This document shows, piece after piece, positions 42,074 through 51,900 of a stretch of DNA of 62,000 nt. The position numbers and the translations under genes were made by a program. This DNA comes from Symbiodinium natans (taxonomy: Eukaryota > Sar > Dinophyceae > Suessiales > Symbiodiniaceae): contig CAJNDS010000194.1 of NCBI GenBank assembly GCA_905221605.1, forward strand, positions 1 to 62,000, given 5' to 3'. Position 1 is the first letter of the stretch. Each line of letters opens with the position of its first letter. The notes under the pieces are model-generated. The model saw nothing but the letters and a program-made list of their open reading frames with translations, did no database searches and was not told where the DNA came from.

Positions 42074-45000
42074 ATGAGTCTTTTTGAGTCGACCATCACC
42101 GGCAACATCCTCAACGATGGCCAGACCCCCATCACCACCATCGAGATGCAGGGGATCTCTGCGGGGCAGCTCGCAACGGTCCTCACGGCCTACACACCCC
42201 TCACAGACACCGCTGCCAACACCGCATCCATCGGGACCAACTCGTCCGCCGTCGCGGCACTGCAGGCCCAGGTGGCAGCCATCCCGGCACCGCCCGATTT
42301 GACCCCTTACGCTTTGGCAGCTGACTTGGCAGCCGCCGAGGGCCTCATCGCCGGCAACGCTTCTTCCATAACCACTCTCAGCACCAGCCTCACCACGGGT
42401 CTGGCGGGGAAAGCGAACCAAAGCGCCCTCGACGCGCTGCAGCTGGACGTGAACTCCAAGAGCACGCCCGCCTCCGTGGACCTCAAGCTAGCCAACCATC
42501 CCACTAACGCTTCCATGAACAGTGCCATCACCAGCGCCGACAATGCAGTGCTCGCGCAGGTCGCGAGCACCTATGGGCTGAAGAGCACGCAGGACCAGCT
42601 GGCCCTCGACGTGGCGGCCCGGCAAACAGCCGCGGACGTCGACCAGAAAATAGCGACGGCTCTTTTGGACCGGCCAACCACCACCGACCTCAGCAGCACA
42701 GTGGCCCTGCGCACCACACCCGCGGACGTCTCGCAGCTCATCGCCACGGCCCTCCTCGCGTACGTTCAACAGGCGGCCTTGGACGCCGCCCTCGCCCTCC
42801 GCGACGGGAGACTCGACGCCGCCGAGGCGGCCCTGGCGGTGCTGCAAGCCGCGGGCTTCCAGTCGGCTGCCGACGTGGCTGCAGCGCTTGCCACCGCACT
42901 CGCGGGGTACACGGACACCGCGGGGCTCAACAGCTTGCTGGCCGTGCGAGATGTGCGCCTGGATGGGCACGATGCGGAGATCCTGGCGCTGCAAGGTGCG
43001 GGGCCCTTTGCGACGGCGGCGGACCTCTCGGCTTCCGAAACGAGCCTGCAGTCCGCCATCGATGCGCTCACAGCAGCCCTGGCGGCACTCACCACGGGCG
43101 GCGGCACGAACCTCGCCAACACCCAGGCGTGGTCCGGGCAGACGACCTGGGATCTGCTGGTCGGAACGAACACAATTAGGAACTGGCACTTCAACGCTCC
43201 CCTGAGCGTCTCCCTCGAGAACGACAACTTCACGCTGAGCCTGGCCTGCGATGCGTACACGCAGGCCGAGGTCAATGCTCTTCTGGCGCCCCTGGCCAGC
43301 GAGTCCTGGGTGCTGGCCACCCTGGGCAGCTACTACACAAGCAGCGAAACCAATGGAGCCATCACTGCAGCTCTGGTTCCGTACAGCACCACCACGCAGA
43401 TGGATGCCGCGATTGCCGCGGCTGTGGGCGGCATCGACTTGAGTGCATACGTGCCGTGGACCGGGCTTCAGGCGCCCATCCTGAACGAGATCGCTATAGC
43501 GCTCGCATCCTACTACGACTCCGCGCAAGTGGACGCCCTCATTACGGGCGCAGCTGTTTCCAATGCGCCCGCCTGGAGCGGGAACACCACCTGGGAGCTG
43601 CTGACAGGGCAGGCCCTGCGGAACCTGCACTTCGCCGGGCCCCTGGTGGCCAGCCTCCAGAACTCGGGCAACACGCTGCAGATCGAGTGCCAGGCCTACG
43701 ACCAGAGCCAGACGTACACGCAGGCCGAGGTGAACGCGCAGATATCGAGCGCCGTGGACGCCCTGAACGTTTCGCAGTACGCCACGCAGGCCGACATCGA
43801 CAGCTCCATTGCTTCGGAGCTGACCAACTACTGGGACCAGGGCGAAACCTCGGCGGAGATCGCCAGCCAGATCAGCTCCTCTGGGCTCCTCACCGAAGCG
43901 CAGGGCGACGCCCGGTATCATCCCGTCAACGGCAACGCCGGAGGCGGAGGCATCATCCCTATGGTCCTCGACAACTTCACGCCCAGAATGATAAGGGCGC
44001 TGCTGCCCCAGGCACCCCTGGGAGCGAACCTGATCCTGGGCAACTCCGCCACGGCGCAGCTTACGTGTGACTGCTACAGCAAAAGCGAAAGTGATGGGAG
44101 GTACTTCTCCAACAGCGACTTCACGCCCCTGGACTCCAGGTACCATGTGGTCAACGGCAACGCGGGGGGTGGGGGCATCATTCCTATGGTGCTCGACAAC
44201 TTCACGCCAAGAATGATAAGGGCGCTGCTGCCCCAGGCACCCCTGGGAGCGAACCTGATCCTGGGCAACTCCGCCACGGTGCAGCTTACGTGTGACTGCT
44301 ACAGCAAGGCCGAAAGCGACGCCCGCTATGCGCGTCCAGGACACGGAGCTCACCATTACCGGAGGCTCCGGGGGCACCATCGTCAACGGCGCACCTCGGG
44401 AAGCGTGGAGCTCAGCACGGAGCTGCGGGCGCCCACGGTGCGGGCGAGGCCCACAGACGACTACCTCACATTGACGGGCGGCACCCAGGGGACCTACCTC
44501 AACTCGGTGCTCTACACCGCCAGTGCGATTCGGGCCGACAACGGCATCGTTTCGAGCCCGGCCTACCTGGAGCTCATTGGCGGCAGCACGGGCGTGCAGG
44601 CGCAGGGGGACCTGCGGGTCGTGGCCACCGTCAACAGCGGGGACGTGACGGCGGAGGTCGTCAACCTCGCGCCCGTCGGCAACGCAAAGCTGCGTCTGGA
44701 GTGCGGTTCGGGCGAAGGGGAACTGGAGGCTGCTTCCGCGGGCGGCGTGCAGCTGTTCGCGCCGAACCAGGCCATCTTCTTTCGCACCTCCTCGGCCGGG
44801 CCGGCCAACCTCATCGTGGAATCGAACACGGGCCTTGTCAACGACTTTGAGGTGATCGTGAACTACGGCTTCCAGAACCTCTCGGACGAGAAGCTGAAGC
44901 ACAGCGTGGAGCCCGCGGGGCTCGAGGAGCTGCAGGAGCTGTTCGACGCCGTGGCGCCCAAGTGGTACCGGCGGACCCAGGGCAGCCAGAAGCGCACGCT

Positions 45001-45199
45001 CGGCTTCATTGCGAATGAAGTGCAGGAGACGGGGCCCGTGGGCCAGGCGCTGTGCGGCAAGCTCGTGGATGAGGAGCTGGGAGAGCTCACCACTCTTGAC
45101 TACAACCGCATGTGCTGCGTTTTGTGGGGTGTCTGCCAGGGGCTCCAGGTTCGTGTGGAGGCCCTGGAGAAGAAGGGCAAGAAGCGGGGCCGCTCGTGA
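42074..45199 (+). CDS. long fibre/spike protein with peptidase S74 chaperone domain
   Basis: It has 1,041 residues starting 6 bp after the capsid stop. The N-terminal 430 residues are Ala/Leu/Asp-rich with TTPADVSQLIATAL-like repeats, probably a trimeric coiled coil. Repeating modules follow (AWSGQTTWDLL, AWSGNTTWELL, and two nearly identical GGGGIIPMVLDNFTPRM units 75 codons apart). The end has SDEKLK (S937, K942, the Ser-Lys pair of the intramolecular chaperone that cuts itself off) and RTLGFIANEVQETG, then a coiled coil. It would form a receptor-binding spike. At about 44,330-44,397 the frame gives Arg/His-rich nonsense while the next frame reads VQDTELTITGGSGGTIVNG, so two compensating frameshifts have garbled about 22 residues. 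Confidence 0.88.
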   Translation: MSLFESTITGNILNDGQTPITTIEMQGISAGQLATVLTAYTPLTDTAANTASIGTNSSAVAALQAQVAAIPAPPDLTPYALAADLAAAEGLIAGNASSITTLSTSLTTGLAGKANQSALDALQLDVNSKSTPASVDLKLANHPTNASMNSAITSADNAVLAQVASTYGLKSTQDQLALDVAARQTAADVDQKIATALLDRPTTTDLSSTVALRTTPADVSQLIATALLAYVQQAALDAALALRDGRLDAAEAALAVLQAAGFQSAADVAAALATALAGYTDTAGLNSLLAVRDVRLDGHDAEILALQGAGPFATAADLSASETSLQSAIDALTAALAALTTGGGTNLANTQAWSGQTTWDLLVGTNTIRNWHFNAPLSVSLENDNFTLSLACDAYTQAEVNALLAPLASESWVLATLGSYYTSSETNGAITAALVPYSTTTQMDAAIAAAVGGIDLSAYVPWTGLQAPILNEIAIALASYYDSAQVDALITGAAVSNAPAWSGNTTWELLTGQALRNLHFAGPLVASLQNSGNTLQIECQAYDQSQTYTQAEVNAQISSAVDALNVSQYATQADIDSSIASELTNYWDQGETSAEIASQISSSGLLTEAQGDARYHPVNGNAGGGGIIPMVLDNFTPRMIRALLPQAPLGANLILGNSATAQLTCDCYSKSESDGRYFSNSDFTPLDSRYHVVNGNAGGGGIIPMVLDNFTPRMIRALLPQAPLGANLILGNSATVQLTCDCYSKAESDARYARPGHGAHHYRRLRGHHRQRRTSGSVELSTELRAPTVRARPTDDYLTLTGGTQGTYLNSVLYTASAIRADNGIVSSPAYLELIGGSTGVQAQGDLRVVATVNSGDVTAEVVNLAPVGNAKLRLECGSGEGELEAASAGGVQLFAPNQAIFFRTSSAGPANLIVESNTGLVNDFEVIVNYGFQNLSDEKLKHSVEPAGLEELQELFDAVAPKWYRRTQGSQKRTLGFIANEVQETGPVGQALCGKLVDEELGELTTLDYNRMCCVLWGVCQGLQVRVEALEKKGKKRGRS

Positions 45200-45205
45200 T
45201 ATAAA

Positions 45206-46216
45206 ATGGATGCGGAGAACGTGAACCTATTCCGGCAGCTGGCCGCGGACTTCTCGGTCCGCGATGTGCGGAAGCTGCACCAGCTGGCACGGCGGGAATT
45301 CCCGGACCGGCCGGGCATGACCTATGCCCGAGCCGCGCGAGCTTTGCGGGACGACGTGGCCAGGCAGATTTTGGCCCCCAAGCCCCGGTCTTTAGGCAAG
45401 AGTGCAGCCGAGGGCCCCAACGATCGGCTGCAAGCTGATTTGATCGACTTCAACGTCAACACTCGGGGGGCCAACAAGTACGGGCTGATTGTCTCAGACG
45501 TTTTCACCCGAGAAGCAGTGACCAAAGCCCTGCCCGACAAGAAGACAGAGACGGTTTCGGCAGCAGCCCGGGAGATCATCCCGAAGCTGGTGGAGGAGGA
45601 GACCAATTACGTTGTGTCCACGGATCAAGGGGTTGAATTCAATGGCCTGGAGGGGGCGCTGCCTGACCCCGTGGTGCACAGAGTGAAGGATCCCTCGGAT
45701 CGGAACGCTCTGGCAGTGGTAGATAGAACCATCCAAACCTTGAAACGGGACCTGGCCAGCGACGTGGCCCGACATGGGGGCAACTGGAGCGAGCACCTGC
45801 CTGACGCAACCTTGGCCTACAACCGCCGGCCCCACGAGGCCGTGCATGCGGCCCCCGAGGATGTGGAACACCAAAAATCCACCATGTTCCGATTGTACCA
45901 GGACAATGCCAAAAAATTCCAACACAACATGCAGCTCACCCGGCGCAGGCAAGAGAGACTGGAGGAGATGGGGGCCTTCCGGGCCCCAACCAATGCGCGA
46001 CGAAGCTTCGAGCCCCAATATGGAACCGCCAAGGATGTGGCATCCTACGACAGCATGGTGGTCAGGGCCACCGATGGCTCCGAGACCTTACTAAAGCACG
46101 CCTTACCCGTGCCCCGCGGGAGCGCTGAGCCTAAAGCGAGACTCACCCGCCCACCAGTGCCGCTGGCAATCAGGCAACTGCGAGACTTCAATCCAGGGCC
46201 TGCTGCCCCGCCATGA
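45206..46216 (+). CDS. retroviral-type (rve) integrase
   Basis: It has 336 residues, beginning 6 bp after the fibre stop. The RNase-H-like core has D78 (LQADLIDFN), D140 (STDQGVEFNG) and an acidic residue at the third position, D173 in AVVDRTIQTLKRDLA, where most family members have Glu. The N-terminal 70 residues (VRDVRKLHQLARREF) may bind DNA ends, and the C-terminus is basic. It would insert viral DNA in the host genome. Polintons encode such an enzyme. The frame is intact, which suggests that integration happened through this element's own enzyme. Confidence 0.87.
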   Translation: MDAENVNLFRQLAADFSVRDVRKLHQLARREFPDRPGMTYARAARALRDDVARQILAPKPRSLGKSAAEGPNDRLQADLIDFNVNTRGANKYGLIVSDVFTREAVTKALPDKKTETVSAAAREIIPKLVEEETNYVVSTDQGVEFNGLEGALPDPVVHRVKDPSDRNALAVVDRTIQTLKRDLASDVARHGGNWSEHLPDATLAYNRRPHEAVHAAPEDVEHQKSTMFRLYQDNAKKFQHNMQLTRRRQERLEEMGAFRAPTNARRSFEPQYGTAKDVASYDSMVVRATDGSETLLKHALPVPRGSAEPKARLTRPPVPLAIRQLRDFNPGPAAPP

Positions 46217-46235
46217 TTCTTTTCATGCATGATAG

Positions 46236-46904
46236 ATGAGCTCTGGGCTGTCAGCTGCCTGTGAAGCTGTCATGCAAAATCCTTCTGAGCAAAATCTGGT
46301 TAACCTGCTGGATTGTTGGTCACCACAATGGAAGCATCGCGGACGCCAACGAGGCATTGGCTCGGGATCATATGACATTTACTGCACCCTGGGACTGTAT
46401 GCTTTTGGAGGGAACGCCCCTTGCATGTCGAAAGCATCCGCCATGAAAGAAGCATGTGTCGCAGTCAATCATTTCTTGCGAGATCGCTTTCCAAATGGAA
46501 AATGGACTTCCCTCGCAGTGATTCTGAACCCTCACATAGGACTCCACCGCGACATGGGGAACATGATTGGCATGCCAAACTATGCGATCGCACTGGGCAG
46601 CTTTGCTGGAGGCAAGATCTGGATTGAAGATGAACAAGGCACGTCACTGGACGAAGTTGTGATGAAAAACAAAATTCATCAGCTTCGCGGATCCTGGCTG
46701 GACATGCACGACAATCCAGTGTCCTTCGACGCACGCCGGTTCCACAAAGTCGAGCCACATGCAGGTCACATGTGGGCCATTGCAGCATACACTCTCACTG
46801 CTTTCAAGCGTTGCTCAAATGAAAATTGCGAAGAATTGACATCCCTGGGGTTCCCGGTTCCCAGACTTAAGTCTCTGCACATAGAACCACAGTCTCTGCC
46901 CTAA
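46236..46904 (+). CDS. 2-oxoglutarate/Fe(II)-oxygenase-like protein
   Basis: It has 222 residues. LHRDMGN (H104, D106) fits the HxD iron site, followed by FAGGKIWIEDEQG (the usual GGxLW strand) and RFHKVEPHAGHMWAIAAYT (H170 as distal ligand); the usual Arg after it is not obvious. It starts 20 bp after the integrase, but its base composition is less GC-rich than the viral genes. It may be virus cargo or host or transposon DNA next to the insertion. Similar domains are frequent in dinoflagellate mobile-element-associated proteins as I recall them. Confidence 0.6.
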   Translation: MSSGLSAACEAVMQNPSEQNLVNLLDCWSPQWKHRGRQRGIGSGSYDIYCTLGLYAFGGNAPCMSKASAMKEACVAVNHFLRDRFPNGKWTSLAVILNPHIGLHRDMGNMIGMPNYAIALGSFAGGKIWIEDEQGTSLDEVVMKNKIHQLRGSWLDMHDNPVSFDARRFHKVEPHAGHMWAIAAYTLTAFKRCSNENCEELTSLGFPVPRLKSLHIEPQSLP

Positions 46905-46946
46905 ATCAGCGGACTCAATCCAATTACTCGAAGAAACTCCGACCCC

Positions 46947-47160
46947 GCCAGGCCACACCATGGCCCAAAAGATTTTGCGCGCATTTTACGGGCACTTTGG
47001 ACCCTTCTAAAAGCCAGCCCTAAGCCCCCAGGACCGCGTTTTAAGACCAGTTCCCGCCAAATCAGAGAGGAAGGACTTGCCCCCACAACCAAACAGCCAG
47101 AGACTACGCCACAACAGAGGCCAGTTTTGAAACACAGATACAAGAGAGAGGGGCGGCCAT
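46947..47160 (-). repeat. right member of a 220-bp inverted repeat pair
   Basis: Reverse complement of 14,423-14,645 at roughly 85-90% identity by eye, with several one-base gaps. Confidence 0.8.
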
Positions 47161-47847
47161 CGTAAAAGGACGGTTTCCTTGGAATCTTTCTTAGTTTGGT
47201 GTGCTCGAAGAATGGACCCAAGGGCAAACTATAGACGTGTCAAGGGGGTCTTACCAAAAACTCTTGGAGGCTCAGAGTTTACAACTTGCTGTGCACTCTT
47301 AAGAGTGTCAGGTTTTGAGCCGTTCTGGTTTTCTCCTTAATTCTAGCTTCCAATTTAGCTTGCAATTAGAATTCTGCGGTGCTTGCATAGACAAGCCGCC
47401 CTTATTCCAAGCAGCGCTGCATGTTGACTGCAACTTGGGTGTGCAAAACAAGCTCTGCGCGTGCCCACAAAAGCTTGCATGGATCTGGCAAAGAGCCCGC
47501 GCAACAGTGGGAAAGGATCAACACTCCTTCTTTACATAAAGGTTTGCACAGGCTCTTGCGATGCATGCCAGCTGGAATGACAAATGCGAAAGACTCTAAA
47601 GCATGAAGCTATACGAATGTCCACAAAGCAGTGCGCATTAAAGTTTGACCAGGGCTTGCAATCTTACATGTTGCACAAGCTCACTCCAAAAATGTTGGAG
47701 ATCAGGTTTTGGGTTTTTGAAAAACAACCTACGTCCAAAATCTTAGGGACTATGGCTTGCGATAGAACTTTTGACAAGCAACCTACGCAAGATCTGAAGG
47801 ACCAGGGCTTGCAATTTGCTATTTTGAAAAAACGAAGTGGACCGTCG
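47161..47847. other. no confident gene
   Basis: Only short frames. The phrase acctacg(t/c)... with agg or gga then gcttgc recurs two or three times near 47,650-47,810. Confidence 0.5.
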
Positions 47848-48219
47848 TGAAAAAACGAAGGTCCCTCTGGTACCTTTTCCCTTGAAAGCACGAACCCTGA
47901 CCTCTCACACAAGTGCGGACAGCTCTCTCTTTTTCACAGTCAGAGCCACTTGAGCCAAAAGTCACGAAGTGCACAAACTAAACGAATTCTCTCTTGTGAG
48001 CTTAAACTCAGCTTCAGAACGAAGTTCCTACACACTGCACACTCACTTTACATAGCGTATTGGGCAAAAACACACTCGTATGATTTCCTTGGAAATCAAC
48101 GAGGCATAAACCATCGAGGATGGGATCACACGGATTCCCAATCACTCCGAAGCAAAACAAACCTATACAAGCTGATCCAAAACATGACAAAAACATCACT
48201 GATCAGCCACAATCTTCCA
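47848..48219 (-). repeat. 3' LTR of the full-length copia element
   Basis: Plus strand starts TGAAAAAACGAAGG and ends ATCTTCCA. The inner neighbour on the minus strand is GCGGGGGG, a likely polypurine tract. Confidence 0.9.
47949..47960 (-). other. spliced-leader-like 12-mer in 3' LTR
   Basis: Minus strand TTTTGGCTCAAG, equal to the 3' end of the dinoflagellate spliced leader. Confidence 0.5.
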
Positions 48220-48956
48220 CCCCCCGCATTTTGCTGAGGGTTCATGTCAAAGATCTGAAGTCCAAGCCCAGCTCGGCACTTCAACACTAAGGGGATGCCC
48301 TGGCCACATTCCCTTGGTGCGTACTCGCCACCAAACGAAACAAACAACACACCAGTCGATCTCTGACATCAAACTTAAAACTCATGCAAGATCCCACCAT
48401 CAGGCAGGTTGTCCTGGGTCCACATCACTGGTAACCCAAGAGTTCGTTGTCCAAACACGTGAAAAACGAATTAAACTTGCATCCACCTGCACTGGGGCAG
48501 GGTTGTCTTGGAACGAATCCAAGAGTTCGTGGTGACAAACACGTGAAAACGAATTAATGCAAGCTTCAGATGTTTCCCACTCAGCACTCGACCTTGTCGT
48601 GGTACTCCTCCTCAGTCTCGCATCTTCCAGGTCACCAAACTCACCAACTAGCATCGGCTAGCTGATCCTTCAAGAAAAGATTGGCTTCATAGTTTCGCTT
48701 CTTCCAGCGTACCATCAGCCAAAAACGTCTTCAGAGGTGGCAATCAGACGCCTTGCAGAAGGGGCTATAGAGTCCCTCGTTGAGTTTCATCATCATTTTG
48801 CCTCCTCTTTGCAAACTTCTCATGCACTGAAACAAGGGCTCACACTAACCAGAAAAATCGCGGGCGCTCCATGGCGGCAACGCGGCCATGGCTTCCAAAA
48901 AATGGCTGCGGGTTTCACTCACCCACCCAACCACTGAGATCACTTAGCATCTCAGT
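48220..48956 (-). other. 3' untranslated part of the copia element
   Basis: No gene. The phrase caagagttcgt followed by acacgtgaaaa and cgaatta occurs twice about 84 bp apart. The truncated element at 8.4-8.77 kb has the homologous stretch. Confidence 0.6.
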
Positions 48957-51900
48957 TCATTCTTCATCCTCTTCGCCCTTCTTCTCGCCAGCTCCAGTTG
49001 ACTCCATCAACTTGGCGCGGCGCTCCTTGGCGGCTTCCTTCATCTCCGCCAACTCAGCCGTCCTCGTTTCCATCACCACATCCTGCGAAGATCGGCTAGG
49101 CTCAGCTGGCGTCTCCGCAGGCCTCTCAGTTGGCTGGTCTCCAACCTTTCTCTTCTTCTCTTCCAACATCAGCTCCAAATCGGCAACACTAAAGCTTGCC
49201 TTCACACGCTCAGCAATCTGCGCGATAGCTGCTGCATCCAACTCAGATGGTACAACTGACACAGGCGAGCGAACCGCTTCGCCTTCCAGCTTTGCTCTCT
49301 TAGCAGCTTCTTCCTCGGCAGCTGACAGGTCGGCGATGCGCTTGCGCTTTCGCTCAGCTTCCTCGAACTCTCGGTCTTGCTGTTCCGCTGCAGCCTTGAG
49401 GATCCGCTTCAGGTCCTTTTCCTCCTTCTCGAGTTTCCCAACATTCTCACCCATGATCCCAAAGGCTTGCTGCCACATGTCGGCAGGCAACGTCAAGTTG
49501 AACCTCACCACATAGTCGGTCGGCAAGTGCCACTTACACTTGCAGATCCACACAACACCGCTTCGAGTCTCACTCGCAACCACCTTCTTCCAGCTTGCCG
49601 CCCTCTGCGTGTCGGTGATCTCCTCTTTCTTTTTCTCCAGGTCCTCCAAGAATCCTGCAACAGACTCCATCACGGATCTGTAGTGGCTGTAGGCCACAAA
49701 CGACCACTTGGGGACTGGTCTCTCCCTCAGCTCCGGCTCGTGAATCCGAAGTGTATCACACGACAACATCGAAATCACTCGCACTCGCTCCACCAGTTCC
49801 TTAAACACCAAGGATCCTTCCTTTGCACTTCTCTTCCAGCGCAACACCCATGGGGGATAATACGAGCTCTCAGCTTCATCCTCCATGATCCTCTCTGCTC
49901 CCAAAATGGGTAGCATGCACAACAGATCCACCATCCGCAAGACTCCGAGGTCCTGGTGCTCACCCAGAAGCAAAACAGGGATTATCCCTTTTCTCTTCAA
50001 GTACCTCACGAAGCTCAACATCGCCAGGCCACACGTTCCCGGCGGCACTTCCATGTACAGTCCTCCTTCATTCACTGCCATCTCCCAGATGATGGCCTTG
50101 CCACCAATCTGTCCACGGACATCCAAGATTCCGAAGATCTTCGTGGGTTTCTCCTGTAGCTCACACACCTCCTGGATGGGCTTCACCAGCTTCTCGTATG
50201 AGCTTTGATAGCGCAACATATCCTTGTCGGATAGCGTGCCTATCACGTCCTTGAGCTCTAGCTCATCCACTGGAGTTCCGCGCCGGCAGATACTCCATGA
50301 CACATCACCGAACCACTTCGGCGGCTCTGGATCCGCCAGCTCCGGAAACACGTCGACCATCCGTTCAATCACCTTCGGCATGGCCTTGGGTTTCGGTGCA
50401 GCTTGGCCTGAGCCTCGGCTTTCACCTTTATCACCCCTTTTTCCAGCAGCTCGGCGCTCCTTCTCTGCCTCTCGGAGATGGAATGCATGGCTTGCATCCG
50501 TGCCAGAGACTGTCACAGTCTGTTTGCACTTTTCGCACTTGGGCTTGCCACTTTCATCCCAGCTCAACCCGGCAGCATGCTCGGATCTGAACAACCATTT
50601 GCAAACCTTACACCAAAAGGGGCTTTTCATCTCAGCACCCTGCTCACCCTTCCTGCTGTCTTCAGCTGCCATTTTCCTGTCCTTCACCAAAGGTACAGGC
50701 TCCAGGCTAGGGCTAGCTTCCGTGGTGCTTGAACCAAAGCTTTTGCGGGTGGACCATAAATCCATTTCTTGAACCTCAGGGGAAGAGTCTTCACGAAGGG
50801 TTTCGGGACTTCTAAGGTGGAAATTTTCAAAAACTTCACCACACTTTTTCACACTTTTCAACGATCCAACTTGCTCCACACTGCATCCAGTTGCCTCGGC
50901 ACACTGGTATGCCTGAACTCCAACCCTTGGTCGGATTCCACAGATCCTCCACACCTGCTGCACATCTTCACCAGGGTATATACCCATAGCTTGCTGGTGC
51001 TGACAGAATGTCACTTGACTCAAGCACTTTGTAAGAACGTCAGCGATCATTCCCGCTGTCGGGCACCAAATGACCTTCAAGGTCTGAGCTTCCTGTATCC
51101 GCTCCTGAAGATAGCAGACAGCGATGTCTAAGTGGCGAACTCGCCTACTCAACCCACGGTTTAGCAAAACCGCTCTCGCTGAGGAACTGTCAGTGTGCAA
51201 TCGGATCGTGACATCTGACTCGGCCAACTGACCGATCAAAGTCGCAAGTCCCTCACTCTCCTGTACCGCAGTCAAGATGGCTCTCAACTCGGCTTCACAA
51301 GAACTCAGCGATACACACCCTTGAACTCGAGAGATTCCCTTGATCAGGCATCCTCTATAAAAGATGGCTATGCCCGACACAGATCTTCGTCCTAACGACG
51401 CTTGGGGTGCCCAACTGGCATCCGCATACACTTCCAGCTGCGCCGGCCCACTGTCTGGTACATTCCCATCAGGGCCAAAGTACTGCCATGCATGGTATTG
51501 TCCCTTTAGGAACCTAATCACTTGTCGCAATGCTTGCTCAAAGCATGCTGTTGGCTTGGACTGTCCTTGCGAAAGAATGGACATCCACCTACTCAGGTCA
51601 GGTCTCGACTGACCCCACCATGCAATCCGGCCAAGTACTGCTCTGTACCTCGCAGCTGCAGTGTCACTCAACTCAGGATCCGAACCACTTGCTCTGCCCT
51701 TCTCGACCGTTTTCACGATGTCCGGAGGAGCAGTAACCACCTTCAGGTCCTTACAGAACTCTGTCTCGAACAGGGCATCTAAGTATGCCGGGGGCACTCG
51801 CATCCTGAGATGACTCCCTTGTCTCTCAATCTCTCGCCCCAAAAAGGTGATCTTTCCACCAGTGGAAGTGATTCGACCCGTTTCCTTGATCTTCAACTCT

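Larger units (their letters stand above)
23400..46216 (+). mobile_element. integrated polinton-like virus (provirus), interrupted by a copia element
   Basis: A dense GC-rich block encodes the set typical of polintons and polinton-like viruses: polymerase/helicase replication protein, A32-type packaging ATPase, penton-like and double-jelly-roll capsid proteins and a retroviral-type integrase. A methyltransferase and an S74 fibre are added. All genes but one lie on the plus strand with spacers of a few bases or small overlaps. Without the retrotransposon it is about 14.2 kb. I see no adenovirus-type protease and no clear terminal repeats at the gene block's edges, so the true ends are unknown. 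Several genes are broken, so as it stands the copy is unlikely to replicate by itself. Confidence 0.92.

Noticed and set aside
42488-44902. 804-codon antisense frame over the fibre gene
   Set aside because: It is a GC-bias shadow of the plus-strand gene, with no domain; the plus frame has clear S74 motifs.
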